NCBI GenBank assembly: GCA_016708955.1
Contig: JADJES010000001.1
Span: 744,001-808,000, forward strand
Reading direction: 5' to 3'
Length of the DNA stretch: 64,000 nucleotides
From: Nitrosomonas sp.
GTDB lineage: Bacteria; Pseudomonadota; Gammaproteobacteria; Burkholderiales; Nitrosomonadaceae
Below the pieces are notes generated by a model. It saw only the letters and a program-made list of their open reading frames with translations, had not been told where the DNA came from and made no database searches. Position numbers and translations under genes: made by a program. Position 1 is the first letter of the stretch. Every line of letters begins with the position of its first letter. Shown piece by piece: positions 7,675 through 16,512 of the stretch.

Positions 7675-7891
7675 TAAGAATATCTTATCATGCTATTTCT
7701 CTGATTAGAAAGATTGTTTAGCTTGCCGGAGTCAACGTGCTGGGCGAGGCTCGATGGTGGCTGCACATTCGAGGTCTACCATCGTATTTTGCAGGATGAC
7801 ACGCCACAGAATCATAGTTTACTACAGCAAACAGACGAGGATGTGGCTCATGGGGGGGGGCAGCTGCGGCTGGGTTTCTTAATATCGCGTA

Positions 7892-8431
7892 TCAATCAAA
7901 ACACTGATCAATTGTTTCCACTTTGTATAAGCGCTGGGAGAGTGACGCGTTAGGATCCGGTGTATAAGAAGCCGGTGGGTAATCACTGAGAAGATTTTGA
8001 TTGCTACGAATTTCGATTTCGGATCGGGTGTTTTGCGCATTACCGGTATCTTTGATCGTCATGATCCAGTTTCCATTGCCGTGGGATATCGGTTTGTCGA
8101 AGCTTCCTAAAGACTTAGGATTATGAATCTCAGTAATGTAGAAAGTCTTGGCAGCTTCGTCGTGCATTTGCGGGTATCCATCGACTTGGAAAGATTCGTG
8201 GTAGATAAAATAGGTATTGATATCGCGCCAGGTATGACGATGCCATTTCGGTAAAGGAAATCCTTCCTCGCTTTTTAGACATTCCGCAATTTCCAGATAA
8301 TTTTTGTCACTGCTGCGGCTATAAATAACTTTCTGGCTGAGTAATTCTTCTCGTGTGGGCGTTGTCATGCAAGCGGATAACATGAGCATACAAAGCAGAA
8401 ACAGGATCGATTTTTTTAGAGAATAGCGCAT
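7892..8431 (-). CDS. Putative lipoprotein of unknown function
   Basis: 179 residues. The N-terminus MRYSLKKSILFLLCMLMLSA followed by CMTTPT is a lipoprotein signal with an LSAC lipobox, so the mature protein is probably lipidated at Cys21. No domain was recognised in the rest; it has several Tyr/His and a C-terminal repeat-like PPASYTPDPNASLSQRLY. The last ~30 codons are duplicated as a fragment at 5276-5370. It is divergent from the aminotransferase gene at 8712. The frame is intact. Confidence 0.65.
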   Translation of the reverse strand: MRYSLKKSILFLLCMLMLSACMTTPTREELLSQKVIYSRSSDKNYLEIAECLKSEEGFPLPKWHRHTWRDINTYFIYHESFQVDGYPQMHDEAAKTFYITEIHNPKSLGSFDKPISHGNGNWIMTIKDTGNAQNTRSEIEIRSNQNLLSDYPPASYTPDPNASLSQRLYKVETIDQCFD

Positions 8432-8711
8432 AAGATGGAAAGCTGAGAATTTTAATATTTAGGTTAAATCTAATAGTATCAGAATCATTTTGTATTGCAC
8501 ACGATTGAAAGATTAAACCTTGTATTCTTGCTAATAAGAACTGCATTTACGCTAATAATTCAGAATTACAGGATGTTATGAGAATTTCTTTGCTTTTCCA
8601 TAAGGATAATTTATTGAGCACACCTTGGTTTATAGTAAACTCTCGTTTCACTTGTTAGAATCAACATTTTTCAAAAATAGATCAGATTACATTATTAACT
8701 TAGGATTGTTC

Positions 8712-9929
8712 ATGAATACCGAAGATTTTCGCCCAGAAAAAGAAATTAAAATATTTTACCCCCCCCAGCGCGTTCTGATGGGACCAGGACCATCGGATAC
8801 CCATCCGCGTGTGCTGAATGCCATGGCACGTCCGACCTTAGGTCACTTGGATCCTGTTTTTACCGAAATGATGGAAGAGATTAAGGGGTTGATGCGCTAT
8901 GCATTCCAAACCAAAAACCGGATGACCTTTCCGGTTTCCGGACCGGGATCTGTCGGTATGGAAATGTGCTTTGTCAACATGATCGAGCCCGGTGATAAAG
9001 TGATCGTTTGCCGCAATGGGGTTTTCGGCGGGCGCATGATTGAAAACGTTGAACGTCATGGTGGTGTTGCGGTGGTAGTGGATGATAAATGGGGTGAACC
9101 GGTTGATCCGCAGAAAGTGGAAGATGCGCTGAAAAAGAATCCTGATACCAAGATTATCGCGTTTGTTCACGCAGAAACTTCTACCGGCGCGCAATCCGAT
9201 GCTAAAACACTGTGTGAAATCGCGCGCAAATACAATTGCCTGACGATTGTGGATACCGTCACTTCGCTGGGCGGCACGCCGATTAAAGTCGATGAGTGGG
9301 GAATTGATGCGATCTACTCTGGCAGCCAAAAATGTTTATCTTGTCCGCCAGGATTGTCACCAGTTAGTTTCTCCGAACGCGTAACCGAACTGGTTAAGAA
9401 TCGTAAGACGAAAGTACATAGCTGGTTTATGGATATCGGCTTGTTGTTGAATTACTGGGGATCAGCAGCCCGTACTTATCACCATACGGCACCGACCAAT
9501 GCGCTGTATGCATTACATGAATCATTGCTGATGCTGGCTGAAGAAGGATTGGAACATTCCTGGGCACGGCACCGGTATAATTATGAAGCATTAAAAGCCG
9601 GATTCGCCGCATTGGGCATGAGTTATGTGGTTGCCGAGCAACATCGCTTGCCGCAACTGAATTCCGTTTTTGTACCGGCTGGTGTAGATGAGAAAGAAGT
9701 GCGCCGGCGCTTGTTGGATGATTATAGTCTTGAGATTGGCGCCGGTTTGGGTGATTTTGCTGGAAAAGTGTGGCGCTTCGGTTTGATGGGCACATCCTGT
9801 CGTGTTGAAAACGTGATTTTCTGCTTAAATGCACTGGAAAGTATTCTATCCGACATGGGCATGAAAGTAGAACGCGGTGCTGCGGCATCAGCGGCGCATC
9901 AGAAGTATGCAGAAAAACCTATGTCTTAA
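8712..9929 (+). CDS. Alanine/serine-glyoxylate aminotransferase, class V
   Basis: A 405-residue PLP enzyme of the SPT/AGXT group that makes glycine from glyoxylate with alanine or serine as donor. Seen features: the N-terminal LMGPGPSDTHPRVLNAMARP, the cofactor-binding SGPGSVGMEM, FVHAETSTGA, the metal-like IVDTVTSLGG, and the PLP lysine in SGSQKCLSCPPG (about K207). The start at 8712 aligns with family N-termini; the frame is open back to 8625 but that stretch looks like 5' leader. In an autotroph this enzyme fits photorespiratory glyoxylate disposal. Monocistronic; 112 bp before the next gene. Confidence 0.85.
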   Translation: MNTEDFRPEKEIKIFYPPQRVLMGPGPSDTHPRVLNAMARPTLGHLDPVFTEMMEEIKGLMRYAFQTKNRMTFPVSGPGSVGMEMCFVNMIEPGDKVIVCRNGVFGGRMIENVERHGGVAVVVDDKWGEPVDPQKVEDALKKNPDTKIIAFVHAETSTGAQSDAKTLCEIARKYNCLTIVDTVTSLGGTPIKVDEWGIDAIYSGSQKCLSCPPGLSPVSFSERVTELVKNRKTKVHSWFMDIGLLLNYWGSAARTYHHTAPTNALYALHESLLMLAEEGLEHSWARHRYNYEALKAGFAALGMSYVVAEQHRLPQLNSVFVPAGVDEKEVRRRLLDDYSLEIGAGLGDFAGKVWRFGLMGTSCRVENVIFCLNALESILSDMGMKVERGAAASAAHQKYAEKPMS

Positions 9930-10040
9930 GGTTTTCTCAGAATTGCTGGCATTTTAGCCGCTCCATGCCACTTTCTTGTCGCGAATGATGAGAAAGTGGC
10001 ATATGTCTTTTACTGACTTATAACGGATAATCCGCTCGCT

Positions 10041-11033
10041 ATGGTTTTGGGTTCTCCTCTATCTACTGTCGCAGCACCGCTGCTATCTTTCTTTATCTCT
10101 TTTGTCTCAATTTTATGGTTGATCAAAAAAAAGGCTGATTGGGTGCTGGATCATCCGAATTCACGTTCGCTACATTCTGTACCGGTTTCCCGTATTGGTG
10201 GTGTAGGCTTGTTCTTCGGGATCATTACTACTTGGTTATGTTTTTCGGTTGTCATGCCTGTTACGATTTGGGTAGGCATAGGGTTACTGGTGGCCATATC
10301 ATTCATAGACGATGTTTGGCACGCGCCGGTGTGGTGCCGGTTGCTGATTCAGAGTATCGTTGCCGCTGGATTTTCAATGGCGCTATTGTTGGAACCTTAT
10401 GGCTGGATGATGGTATTGTGTACTGCAGTTGCAGTGGTCTGGATGGCTAATCTTTATAACTTTATGGATGGCTCGGATGGCTTGGCGGGCGGAATGACCG
10501 TGATTGGGTTTGGCTATTATGGCTTAATTGCATACTTGGCAGGGAATAACGATTTCGCTGTGCTGAATTTTTCAATAGCTGCTGCTGCCGGCGCATTTTT
10601 GCTCCATAACTTTTATCCGGCGCGTATTTTTCTAGGGGACGTGGGCGCTATTCCACTTGGATTCCTGGCTGCTGCCTTGGGAATACTCGGATGGATGGAT
10701 AATTTGTGGTCATTATGGGTGCCGGTGCTAATATTCTCACCTTTCATCGCTGATTCGACAGTCACGCTGATAAAGCGTCTATTGCGCGGAAAAAAAATCT
10801 GGCAAGCGCATCGTGAACATTATTATCAGCGCTTGGTGCAAAGCGGTTTTGGTCATCGTAATACGGCGTTATCAGCCTATGCTTTGATGCTTACGGTAGG
10901 TGCAAGCGCTGTCTGGGCGGGTAGGCAAGACCCAGCGGTGCAAAGTTGGATTGCAATGCTATGGGGAGGTTTTTATTTTCTATTAATGTTTATTTCTGAT
11001 TGGAATCAGAAATATTATTCCAATCGGGGATAG
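10041..11033 (+). CDS. WecA/WbpL-like undecaprenyl-phosphate sugar-1-phosphate transferase
   Basis: A 330-residue, polytopic membrane enzyme of the MraY/WecA family (GT4-type polyprenyl transferase) that loads a first sugar phosphate onto the lipid carrier for O-antigen or capsule. Seen motifs: HPNSRSLHSVPVSRIGG near the N-terminus, the FIDDVWHAP aspartate pair, the signature NLYNFMDGSDGLAGG, and FLGDVGAIPLGFL. The C-terminal KIWQAHREHYYQRLV is the HxxH-like loop of this family. The exact sugar is not shown. The next gene starts 1 bp after its stop, so they form an operon with the WbpM-like enzyme, as in many O-antigen loci. Confidence 0.85.
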   Translation: MVLGSPLSTVAAPLLSFFISFVSILWLIKKKADWVLDHPNSRSLHSVPVSRIGGVGLFFGIITTWLCFSVVMPVTIWVGIGLLVAISFIDDVWHAPVWCRLLIQSIVAAGFSMALLLEPYGWMMVLCTAVAVVWMANLYNFMDGSDGLAGGMTVIGFGYYGLIAYLAGNNDFAVLNFSIAAAAGAFLLHNFYPARIFLGDVGAIPLGFLAAALGILGWMDNLWSLWVPVLIFSPFIADSTVTLIKRLLRGKKIWQAHREHYYQRLVQSGFGHRNTALSAYALMLTVGASAVWAGRQDPAVQSWIAMLWGGFYFLLMFISDWNQKYYSNRG

Positions 11034-11034
11034 T

Positions 11035-12924
11035 ATGTTTCGCAGAAAATACGGGATACGCACCTTCATTGCTTTTACACATGATTTTATTGCAATTGCC
11101 GTGGCCTGGTGGCTTGCTTTTCTATTTCGCTTTAATTTTGAGATTCCTGCGCCTTCATCGCAGCTCTTACTGGGAATTCTGCCGTGGACAGTACTTGTTC
11201 AAGGCAGCTTCTTTTTGTGGTTCGGACTTTACCGCGGATTATGGCGCTATGCCAGTTTACCCGATCTAAAGAGAATTTTTGTCGCGGTGATGAGCGGTAC
11301 TGCGACTGTATTGCTGATCTTGTGGCCATTGGGTTTTCTGGTCAATGTTCCAATAGCGGTCATTCTGTTGGCTCCATTGTTATTGCTACTGATCATGGGC
11401 GGCAGCCGTTTAACCTATCGTGCATGGAAAGAACGCCGGCTGTATGGTCTGGAAAGTAATGAAGCGAAGCTGGTATTGATACTTGGTGCCGGCAGCACTG
11501 CGGTGAGTCTGGTTAAAGATTTGACGAGAAGCCGTGACTGGCACGTTGTTGGAATGCTGGATGATGATCCAAGAAAATTGGGTACGCGATTGCAAGGCAT
11601 TCGTGTGCTCGGCATGATCAATGAATTGCCGCAATGGGTGCAGAAGCTGAATGTCGGTCATGTGATTATTGCTATCCCATCCGTTTCTCGTCGAATACAC
11701 CGCCAAGCATTGGAAATGTGCTCGGAAATCGGGGTGAAAGCGATGACGGTACCGTCTTACGCAGATCTGATCAGTGGTAAAACCACCGTATCACAGATTC
11801 GTGAGATAGAACTCGATGATTTGCTGGGTAGAGCGCCTGTCGTTCTAGATAATGACGGGCTGCATGGTTTATTGACAGGAAAAGTAATCCTGGTTACAGG
11901 AGCAGGTGGTTCGATTGGCTCAGAATTATGCCGCCAGCTCGCTGCATTTCAACCCAATCGCATCGTTTTTCTTGAACTGAATGAGTTGGCACTCTACAGC
12001 ATACAAGAGGAATTCTTGTCACGTTTTCCTGAAATGGCTATGTCGTTTGTTATTGGTGATATCAAAGACCATGCGCGCATGACACAATTATTCACGCAGT
12101 TCCGGCCTTCTGTAGTTTTTCATGCCGCCGCTTACAAGCATGTTCCACTCATGGAACAAGAAAATGCGTGCCAAGCTTTGCTGAATAATGTCTTGGGTAC
12201 ATATGTACTGGCTCAGGTAGCGATAAGTTTTGGCGTGGAAAAATTTGTACTTATTTCGACGGACAAAGCGGTCAATCCTGTGAGTGTTATGGGAGCCAGT
12301 AAGCGGTTGGCTGAGATGGTGTGTCAAGCCTTGCAGCAAACTATTACAAAGAATGCGAAACCTGACCAGAATAATCAATCGAATCAAACCTGCTTTGTAA
12401 TGGTGCGTTTTGGCAATGTATTGGGAAGTACCGGCAGTGTTATCCCAAAATTTCGCGAACAGATTGCCAAAGGCGGCCCTATAACGATCACGCATCCAGA
12501 GATGACGCGTTATTTCATGTCTATCCCGGAAGCGGCGCAACTGGTTTTACAAGCCGGGCTGATGGGAGGGACAAAAGGCGGTGGGGAAATATTTGTGTTG
12601 GATATGGGCGACCCAGTCAAGATTGTTGATCTGGCCAACGACCTAATCCATTTGTCTGGATTGGGAGAGGATGATATTCATATTGTTTTCAGTGGGCTGC
12701 GGCCTGGTGAAAAGTTGCATGAGGAGCTGCTGGCAGCCAGTGAGAATACTTTTCCGACACCGCATCAAAAATTACGTATAGCTCAGGCACGCCAGGTTGA
12801 TGAACAGTGGCTATCCGAGCTGACAGCTTGGTTGCTAAAAATAACTGTCTTAAGCGATCAGGAAGTCCGGGATCAACTGGTAAAGTGGGTGCCTGAATAT
12901 ATCACGAAGGAAACGGAGCATTAA
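11035..12924 (+). CDS. WbpM/CapD-like nucleoside-diphosphate-sugar 4,6-dehydratase
   Basis: 629 residues. The first ~120 form four membrane segments, then a CoA-binding-like Rossmann fold (LVLILGAGSTAVSLVKDL), then a C-terminal extended short-chain dehydrogenase domain with the NAD-binding VTGAGGSIGSELCRQ near residue 284 and VSVMGASKR, the SMK-type catalytic site of membrane-bound UDP-GlcNAc 4,6-dehydratases. It would supply 4-keto-6-deoxy sugars for surface polysaccharide. The stop codon lies within the left arm of an inserted inverted-repeat element, so the extreme C-terminus may be altered or just abutted. Co-transcribed with the WecA-like gene. Confidence 0.88.
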   Translation: MFRRKYGIRTFIAFTHDFIAIAVAWWLAFLFRFNFEIPAPSSQLLLGILPWTVLVQGSFFLWFGLYRGLWRYASLPDLKRIFVAVMSGTATVLLILWPLGFLVNVPIAVILLAPLLLLLIMGGSRLTYRAWKERRLYGLESNEAKLVLILGAGSTAVSLVKDLTRSRDWHVVGMLDDDPRKLGTRLQGIRVLGMINELPQWVQKLNVGHVIIAIPSVSRRIHRQALEMCSEIGVKAMTVPSYADLISGKTTVSQIREIELDDLLGRAPVVLDNDGLHGLLTGKVILVTGAGGSIGSELCRQLAAFQPNRIVFLELNELALYSIQEEFLSRFPEMAMSFVIGDIKDHARMTQLFTQFRPSVVFHAAAYKHVPLMEQENACQALLNNVLGTYVLAQVAISFGVEKFVLISTDKAVNPVSVMGASKRLAEMVCQALQQTITKNAKPDQNNQSNQTCFVMVRFGNVLGSTGSVIPKFREQIAKGGPITITHPEMTRYFMSIPEAAQLVLQAGLMGGTKGGGEIFVLDMGDPVKIVDLANDLIHLSGLGEDDIHIVFSGLRPGEKLHEELLAASENTFPTPHQKLRIAQARQVDEQWLSELTAWLLKITVLSDQEVRDQLVKWVPEYITKETEH

Positions 12925-13088
12925 CCCGGATATTGCATGAATTGCACACGCCCTCACTTGTCTCTTGATTCCACAAGGAATTTGTCTCAGTCAGGTGTAT
13001 GAATAACTACACCGTTTCTTCGAAAAATCCCTTGTGAAACCAATATCATGCGTGATCATCGTGCGAATTCATGCAATATCCGGGTTAA
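12921..13088. mobile_element. MITE-like element with ~29-bp terminal inverted repeats
   Basis: The left end TTAACCCGGATATTGCATGA and following ATTGCACACG (12921-12950) is repeated inverted as CGTGCGAATTCATGCAATAT then CCGGGTTAA (13060-13088). The 168-bp element has no coding capacity. The outer TTAA at both ends may be the target site. It begins within the stop codon of the WbpM-like gene. Confidence 0.7.
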
Positions 13089-13129
13089 CTGATTGGTTTT
13101 CAGCTTCATTGTGGTTCCAAGAGACTAAC

Positions 13130-13160
13130 GCTAATTGCTAATTGCTAATTGCTAATTGCT
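13130..13160. repeat. 7-bp tandem repeat (GCTAATT x4) at the end of the ABC transporter gene
   Basis: Four perfect GCTAATT units (13130-13157) plus GCT. The stop codon of the ABC transporter gene (13145-13147) lies inside the array. Because 7 is not a multiple of 3, slippage would change the C-terminal residues but little else. Confidence 0.85.
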
Positions 13161-14857
13161 TGTTTTTCTTTTTTTGCCTGGAAATTGTTTGGTTCTTTCA
13201 GGCTTTCTGTGATACATCCATTTTCCAGAACAACAATTCGATCAATTTTTTTTAATTGGGGGATATGTTGATTGAAAATCAGAGTCGTGCGATTTTGCAT
13301 CAGTTTTTCCAAGGCTGACAGTAGATTTCCAGGATTGGATTCTTCATGTGTTGGTATTTCATCTAAAATCAGGATGGGGGCGTTTTTAACTAACGCGCGT
13401 GCAATAGCAAGCTGCCGATATTGTTGTTTATTGATTGTTGTATCTGTTTTACCAATCTGCGTCTGTAAACCCTCCGGCATGTGCCGGATAAATTCCATTG
13501 CGTGAGAGGCGTGTGCTGCAGTGGTGATTTTTGCTTCGTTGGCACAGCGCATCGTGCCGTACGCGATATTGCCGGCAATTTTTTCATCCAGCAAATAATC
13601 ATCTTCCGTCAGCATGGCGATATTGGCATGTAAGTTATTTAACTGGATATCGGCGAGCGGATGATCATCCAGCAATATTCGTCCACTGGCCGGTTGTTGT
13701 AAATGTAGTATCAGGTTAATGAGCGCATTTTTCTCTTCTGCGGTATAACCGGTAAAAACGGTTACTTCGCCCGGTTTTATGGTGAAGTTAATATGATTCA
13801 GAATGGGTGTTGCGTGTGCATCGCTACAGAAGCGCACTTGTTCAAAAACGAATTTCCCGCTGACATGTGGGATGCTAATGATCCCGGTATCGTGTTCGGA
13901 TGCTTGATCTAGGAATGAAAAGATGGTTTCTATGATCTTTTGGTCATGCGCAAGCTGTTTGGGTAAGCCGGCGATGCGTTGTATCGGCAAGATGAGGAGC
14001 AATACAACGGAAATGAGCGCGCCGACTTCATGCAGATTCAATGCACCAGTAATAACTTGCAGTGCGACCATGTAAATGACGGCTGTCAAAATCAACGCCG
14101 TAATGATTTGACTTGCAGGGGCGGCTATTGCTTTGACTATTGCTTGTTGCATTTCTGCGTGATAAATAGTTTCTGAAATTTTTCCAAGACGCTGACTTTC
14201 ATACATCTGTCCACCATCTATTCTGATTTTTCTGTGATGTGCAATGGACTGCGACAAGTGCTGAATCAGGTTTTTCGAGGCCAACAAGCTTTCTTGGTCA
14301 GGCCTGCTTAAATGACTGTGCGTCATCTGAGTAACTAGTACGACGAACGAAGTGACCAGAAGTAATAGCAAAGAGAATTCTTGATTGAGATAAAGCGTGC
14401 AAATAATCAATCCTATGATTGCTAGACTATCTTGCGTAATGATGGTGATATATCTGGGTATGGTCTGAGTTATCTGGTTGATATCGGAAATCAGCATGTT
14501 GATTTCATTATTTTTATTGAGGTGGCTATAGTGACTGACCGGTAGTGTCAGCAGCTTGTTAAAAAAATCCAGGCGTAAATCAATACCTAATTTTCCGGTG
14601 GCTTTGTTGACAGTAAAGATACTGAGATAACTTGCGATTCCACGGATTATAAATAATGCAATCATCGCCAGCACCGCTGTTTGCATTAGCGATGGATCCT
14701 CATCGATAAAGGTGCTTTCAAGTATTTGTTTTATCAGTATGGGTAGGGAAGCTAAAGCGGCTGCTACGATCACCATGGCAAATAATGCCAGCAAGAGTAA
14801 TTTCCAATAGGGAAAAAGTCTTCTGAGTAGGCGGAGGAAAAGGTGTGCACGGATCAT
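13145..14857 (-). CDS. MsbA-like ABC transporter with degenerate ATP-binding motifs
   Basis: 570 residues: an ABC exporter membrane domain (about six hydrophobic segments in residues 18-300) and a nucleotide-binding domain (about 330-560). The latter is degraded. The Walker A is GYTAEEKNALI (residues 370-380) instead of GxxGxGKST; the Q-loop reads LTEDDYL; the signature is INKQQYRQLAIARAL instead of LSGGQxQR; the D-loop is PTHEESN. Walker B (ILILDE, to E500) and the switch histidine (NQHIP, H531) are kept. The frame is intact, so this is a diverged paralogue, not decay. It is divergent from rmlA inside a polysaccharide neighbourhood; a lipid or glycan export role is only a guess. Confidence 0.75.
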   Translation of the reverse strand: MIRAHLFLRLLRRLFPYWKLLLLALFAMVIVAAALASLPILIKQILESTFIDEDPSLMQTAVLAMIALFIIRGIASYLSIFTVNKATGKLGIDLRLDFFNKLLTLPVSHYSHLNKNNEINMLISDINQITQTIPRYITIITQDSLAIIGLIICTLYLNQEFSLLLLLVTSFVVLVTQMTHSHLSRPDQESLLASKNLIQHLSQSIAHHRKIRIDGGQMYESQRLGKISETIYHAEMQQAIVKAIAAPASQIITALILTAVIYMVALQVITGALNLHEVGALISVVLLLILPIQRIAGLPKQLAHDQKIIETIFSFLDQASEHDTGIISIPHVSGKFVFEQVRFCSDAHATPILNHINFTIKPGEVTVFTGYTAEEKNALINLILHLQQPASGRILLDDHPLADIQLNNLHANIAMLTEDDYLLDEKIAGNIAYGTMRCANEAKITTAAHASHAMEFIRHMPEGLQTQIGKTDTTINKQQYRQLAIARALVKNAPILILDEIPTHEESNPGNLLSALEKLMQNRTTLIFNQHIPQLKKIDRIVVLENGCITESLKEPNNFQAKKEKQAISN

Positions 14858-15009
14858 AATACGTAATTCTACCTGAACATTCAGCGGCTATTGCATCGTG
14901 CAATTATCCGGAACGTGAAACAGATATAATACAAGCATCATTATTTCTAGTGAATTAATCCGGGTGAAAGTGATTCATTCATAAGCGTGTGAACATCGGG
15001 ATTTTATTT

Positions 15010-15941
15010 ATGCCAACTGCAAATACTTCATATACGACAAGGGATTTTCCAAAATCCACACTCCCGCGGCGCAAGGGTATTGTGCTTGCGGTGGCTCCGG
15101 CACGCGGCTTTATCCGGTTACTCAGACCGTTTCCAAACAGTTGTTGCCGGTGTTTGATAAGCCGATGATTTATTATCCGCTCAGTACCTTAATGCTGGCG
15201 GGAATCCGGGATATTCTGGTCATTTCAACACCGCGTGATGTTGGAAATTACGCAGAGCTTTTGCGGGATGGTCATCAGTGGGGATTGAATATATCGTATG
15301 CCGAACAACCTTCTCCCGATGGCCTTGCGCAAGCATTTATCATCGGTGAATCGTTTATTGGTAACGATTGTTCAGCACTTGTTTTGGGCGATAACATTTT
15401 TCATGGGCACGATTTTCACCATTTGCTCACAAGCGCGATGGAACGTACGCAAGGGGCCAGTGTTTTTGCCTACCATGTACATGATCCGGAACGGTATGGC
15501 GTGGTTGAATTTGATGCGCAGGGGAGTGTGATTAATCTGGAAGAAAAGCCCAAACATCCGAAATCCCATTATGCAGTGACCGGTTTGTATTTTTATGATC
15601 AACAAGTGGTGGATTATGCCAAAAGCCTGAAACCATCGGTACGCAATGAACTGGAAATCACCGATTTGAATCGTATTTATTTGGAGCGGTCTGCATTGCG
15701 TGTTGAAATCATGGGGCGTGGCTATGCGTGGTTGGATACCGGTACGCACGAATCATTGCTGGATGCGAGTCAGTTTGTTGCCACCATTGAGCATCGGCAA
15801 GGATTGAAAATTGCCTGCCCGGAAGAGATAGCCTTCCGGCAAGGATGGATTGATGCAGCGCAACTGGAGAAACTGGCGATTCCGTTGGCCAAGAATGGCT
15901 ATGGGCAGTATTTGCTGCAAGTGTTAAAACGTGAATTTTGA
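15010..15941 (+). CDS. rmlA: Glucose-1-phosphate thymidylyltransferase RmlA with an apparent frameshift
   Basis: From 15141 the frame gives a clear RmlA body (LLPVFDKPMIYYPLSTLMLA, LVLGDNIFHGHDF, GYAWLDTGTHESLLDAS). The essential N-terminal nucleotide-binding loop GGSGTRLYP is encoded just upstream (15089-15117) but in another frame. A start ATG at 15010 opens a frame reading ...RRKGIVLA up to ~15092, after which GCGGTGGCTCC lacks one G relative to the expected GCGGGTGGCTCC. One restored base would give a ~310-residue protein. The enzyme makes dTDP-glucose for dTDP-rhamnose. rmlC follows 12 bp later; rmlB and rmlD are not in the window. Either a sequencing deletion in a G-run or a recent inactivating mutation. 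Confidence 0.85.
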
Positions 15942-15953
15942 TTGGACCGATAG

Positions 15954-16502
15954 ATGAAATCAACCCGGCTGGCTATTCCAGAAGTTCTGTTATTTGAACC
16001 GCGTGTTTTTGGTGATGAACGCGGATTCTTTTTCGAGAGTTTTAATCAGCGTGAATTTGAGTCAGCAGTAGGGGAAAAAATAAACTTTGTACAAAGTAAT
16101 CACTCACGTTCCATTCAACATGTTTTGCGCGGCTTGCATTACCAGATCAAACAAGCCCAGGGAAAACTGGTGCGTGTGGTGGTGGGAGAAGTATTCGACG
16201 TGGCAGTGGATATCCGCCGTTCATCCCCAACTTTTGGACAATGGGTGGGGGAAATGCTGAGCGCAGAGAACAAAAAACAATTATGGGTTCCGGCAGGCTT
16301 TGCCCATGGGTTTATAGTCCTTTCTGATTATGCAGAGTTTTTGTACAACACAACCGACTACTGGGCACCTGAATACGAGCGTTGCATTGTGTGGAATGAT
16401 GCAACTTTGGCGATAGATTGGCCGCTTGCTGGCAAGCAGCCGGTTCTGTCTGAAAAGGATGCGCGTGGAATCACATTCAATGCTGCCGAAGTTTATGATT
16501 AG
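15954..16502 (+). CDS. rmlC: dTDP-4-dehydrorhamnose 3,5-epimerase
   Basis: A 182-residue cupin-fold enzyme of the dTDP-L-rhamnose pathway. Seen motifs: FEPRVFGDERGFFFESFNQ at the N-terminus, VQSNHSRSIQHVLRGLHYQ with the catalytic histidine region, GEVFDVAVDIRRSSPTFGQW, and WVPAGFAHGFIVLSDYAEFL. Length is typical. It begins 12 bp after rmlA and is likely co-transcribed; the downstream radA starts only 10 bp later and may share the transcript. Confidence 0.93.
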   Translation: MKSTRLAIPEVLLFEPRVFGDERGFFFESFNQREFESAVGEKINFVQSNHSRSIQHVLRGLHYQIKQAQGKLVRVVVGEVFDVAVDIRRSSPTFGQWVGEMLSAENKKQLWVPAGFAHGFIVLSDYAEFLYNTTDYWAPEYERCIVWNDATLAIDWPLAGKQPVLSEKDARGITFNAAEVYD

Positions 16503-16512
16503 CTGTTGAGCA

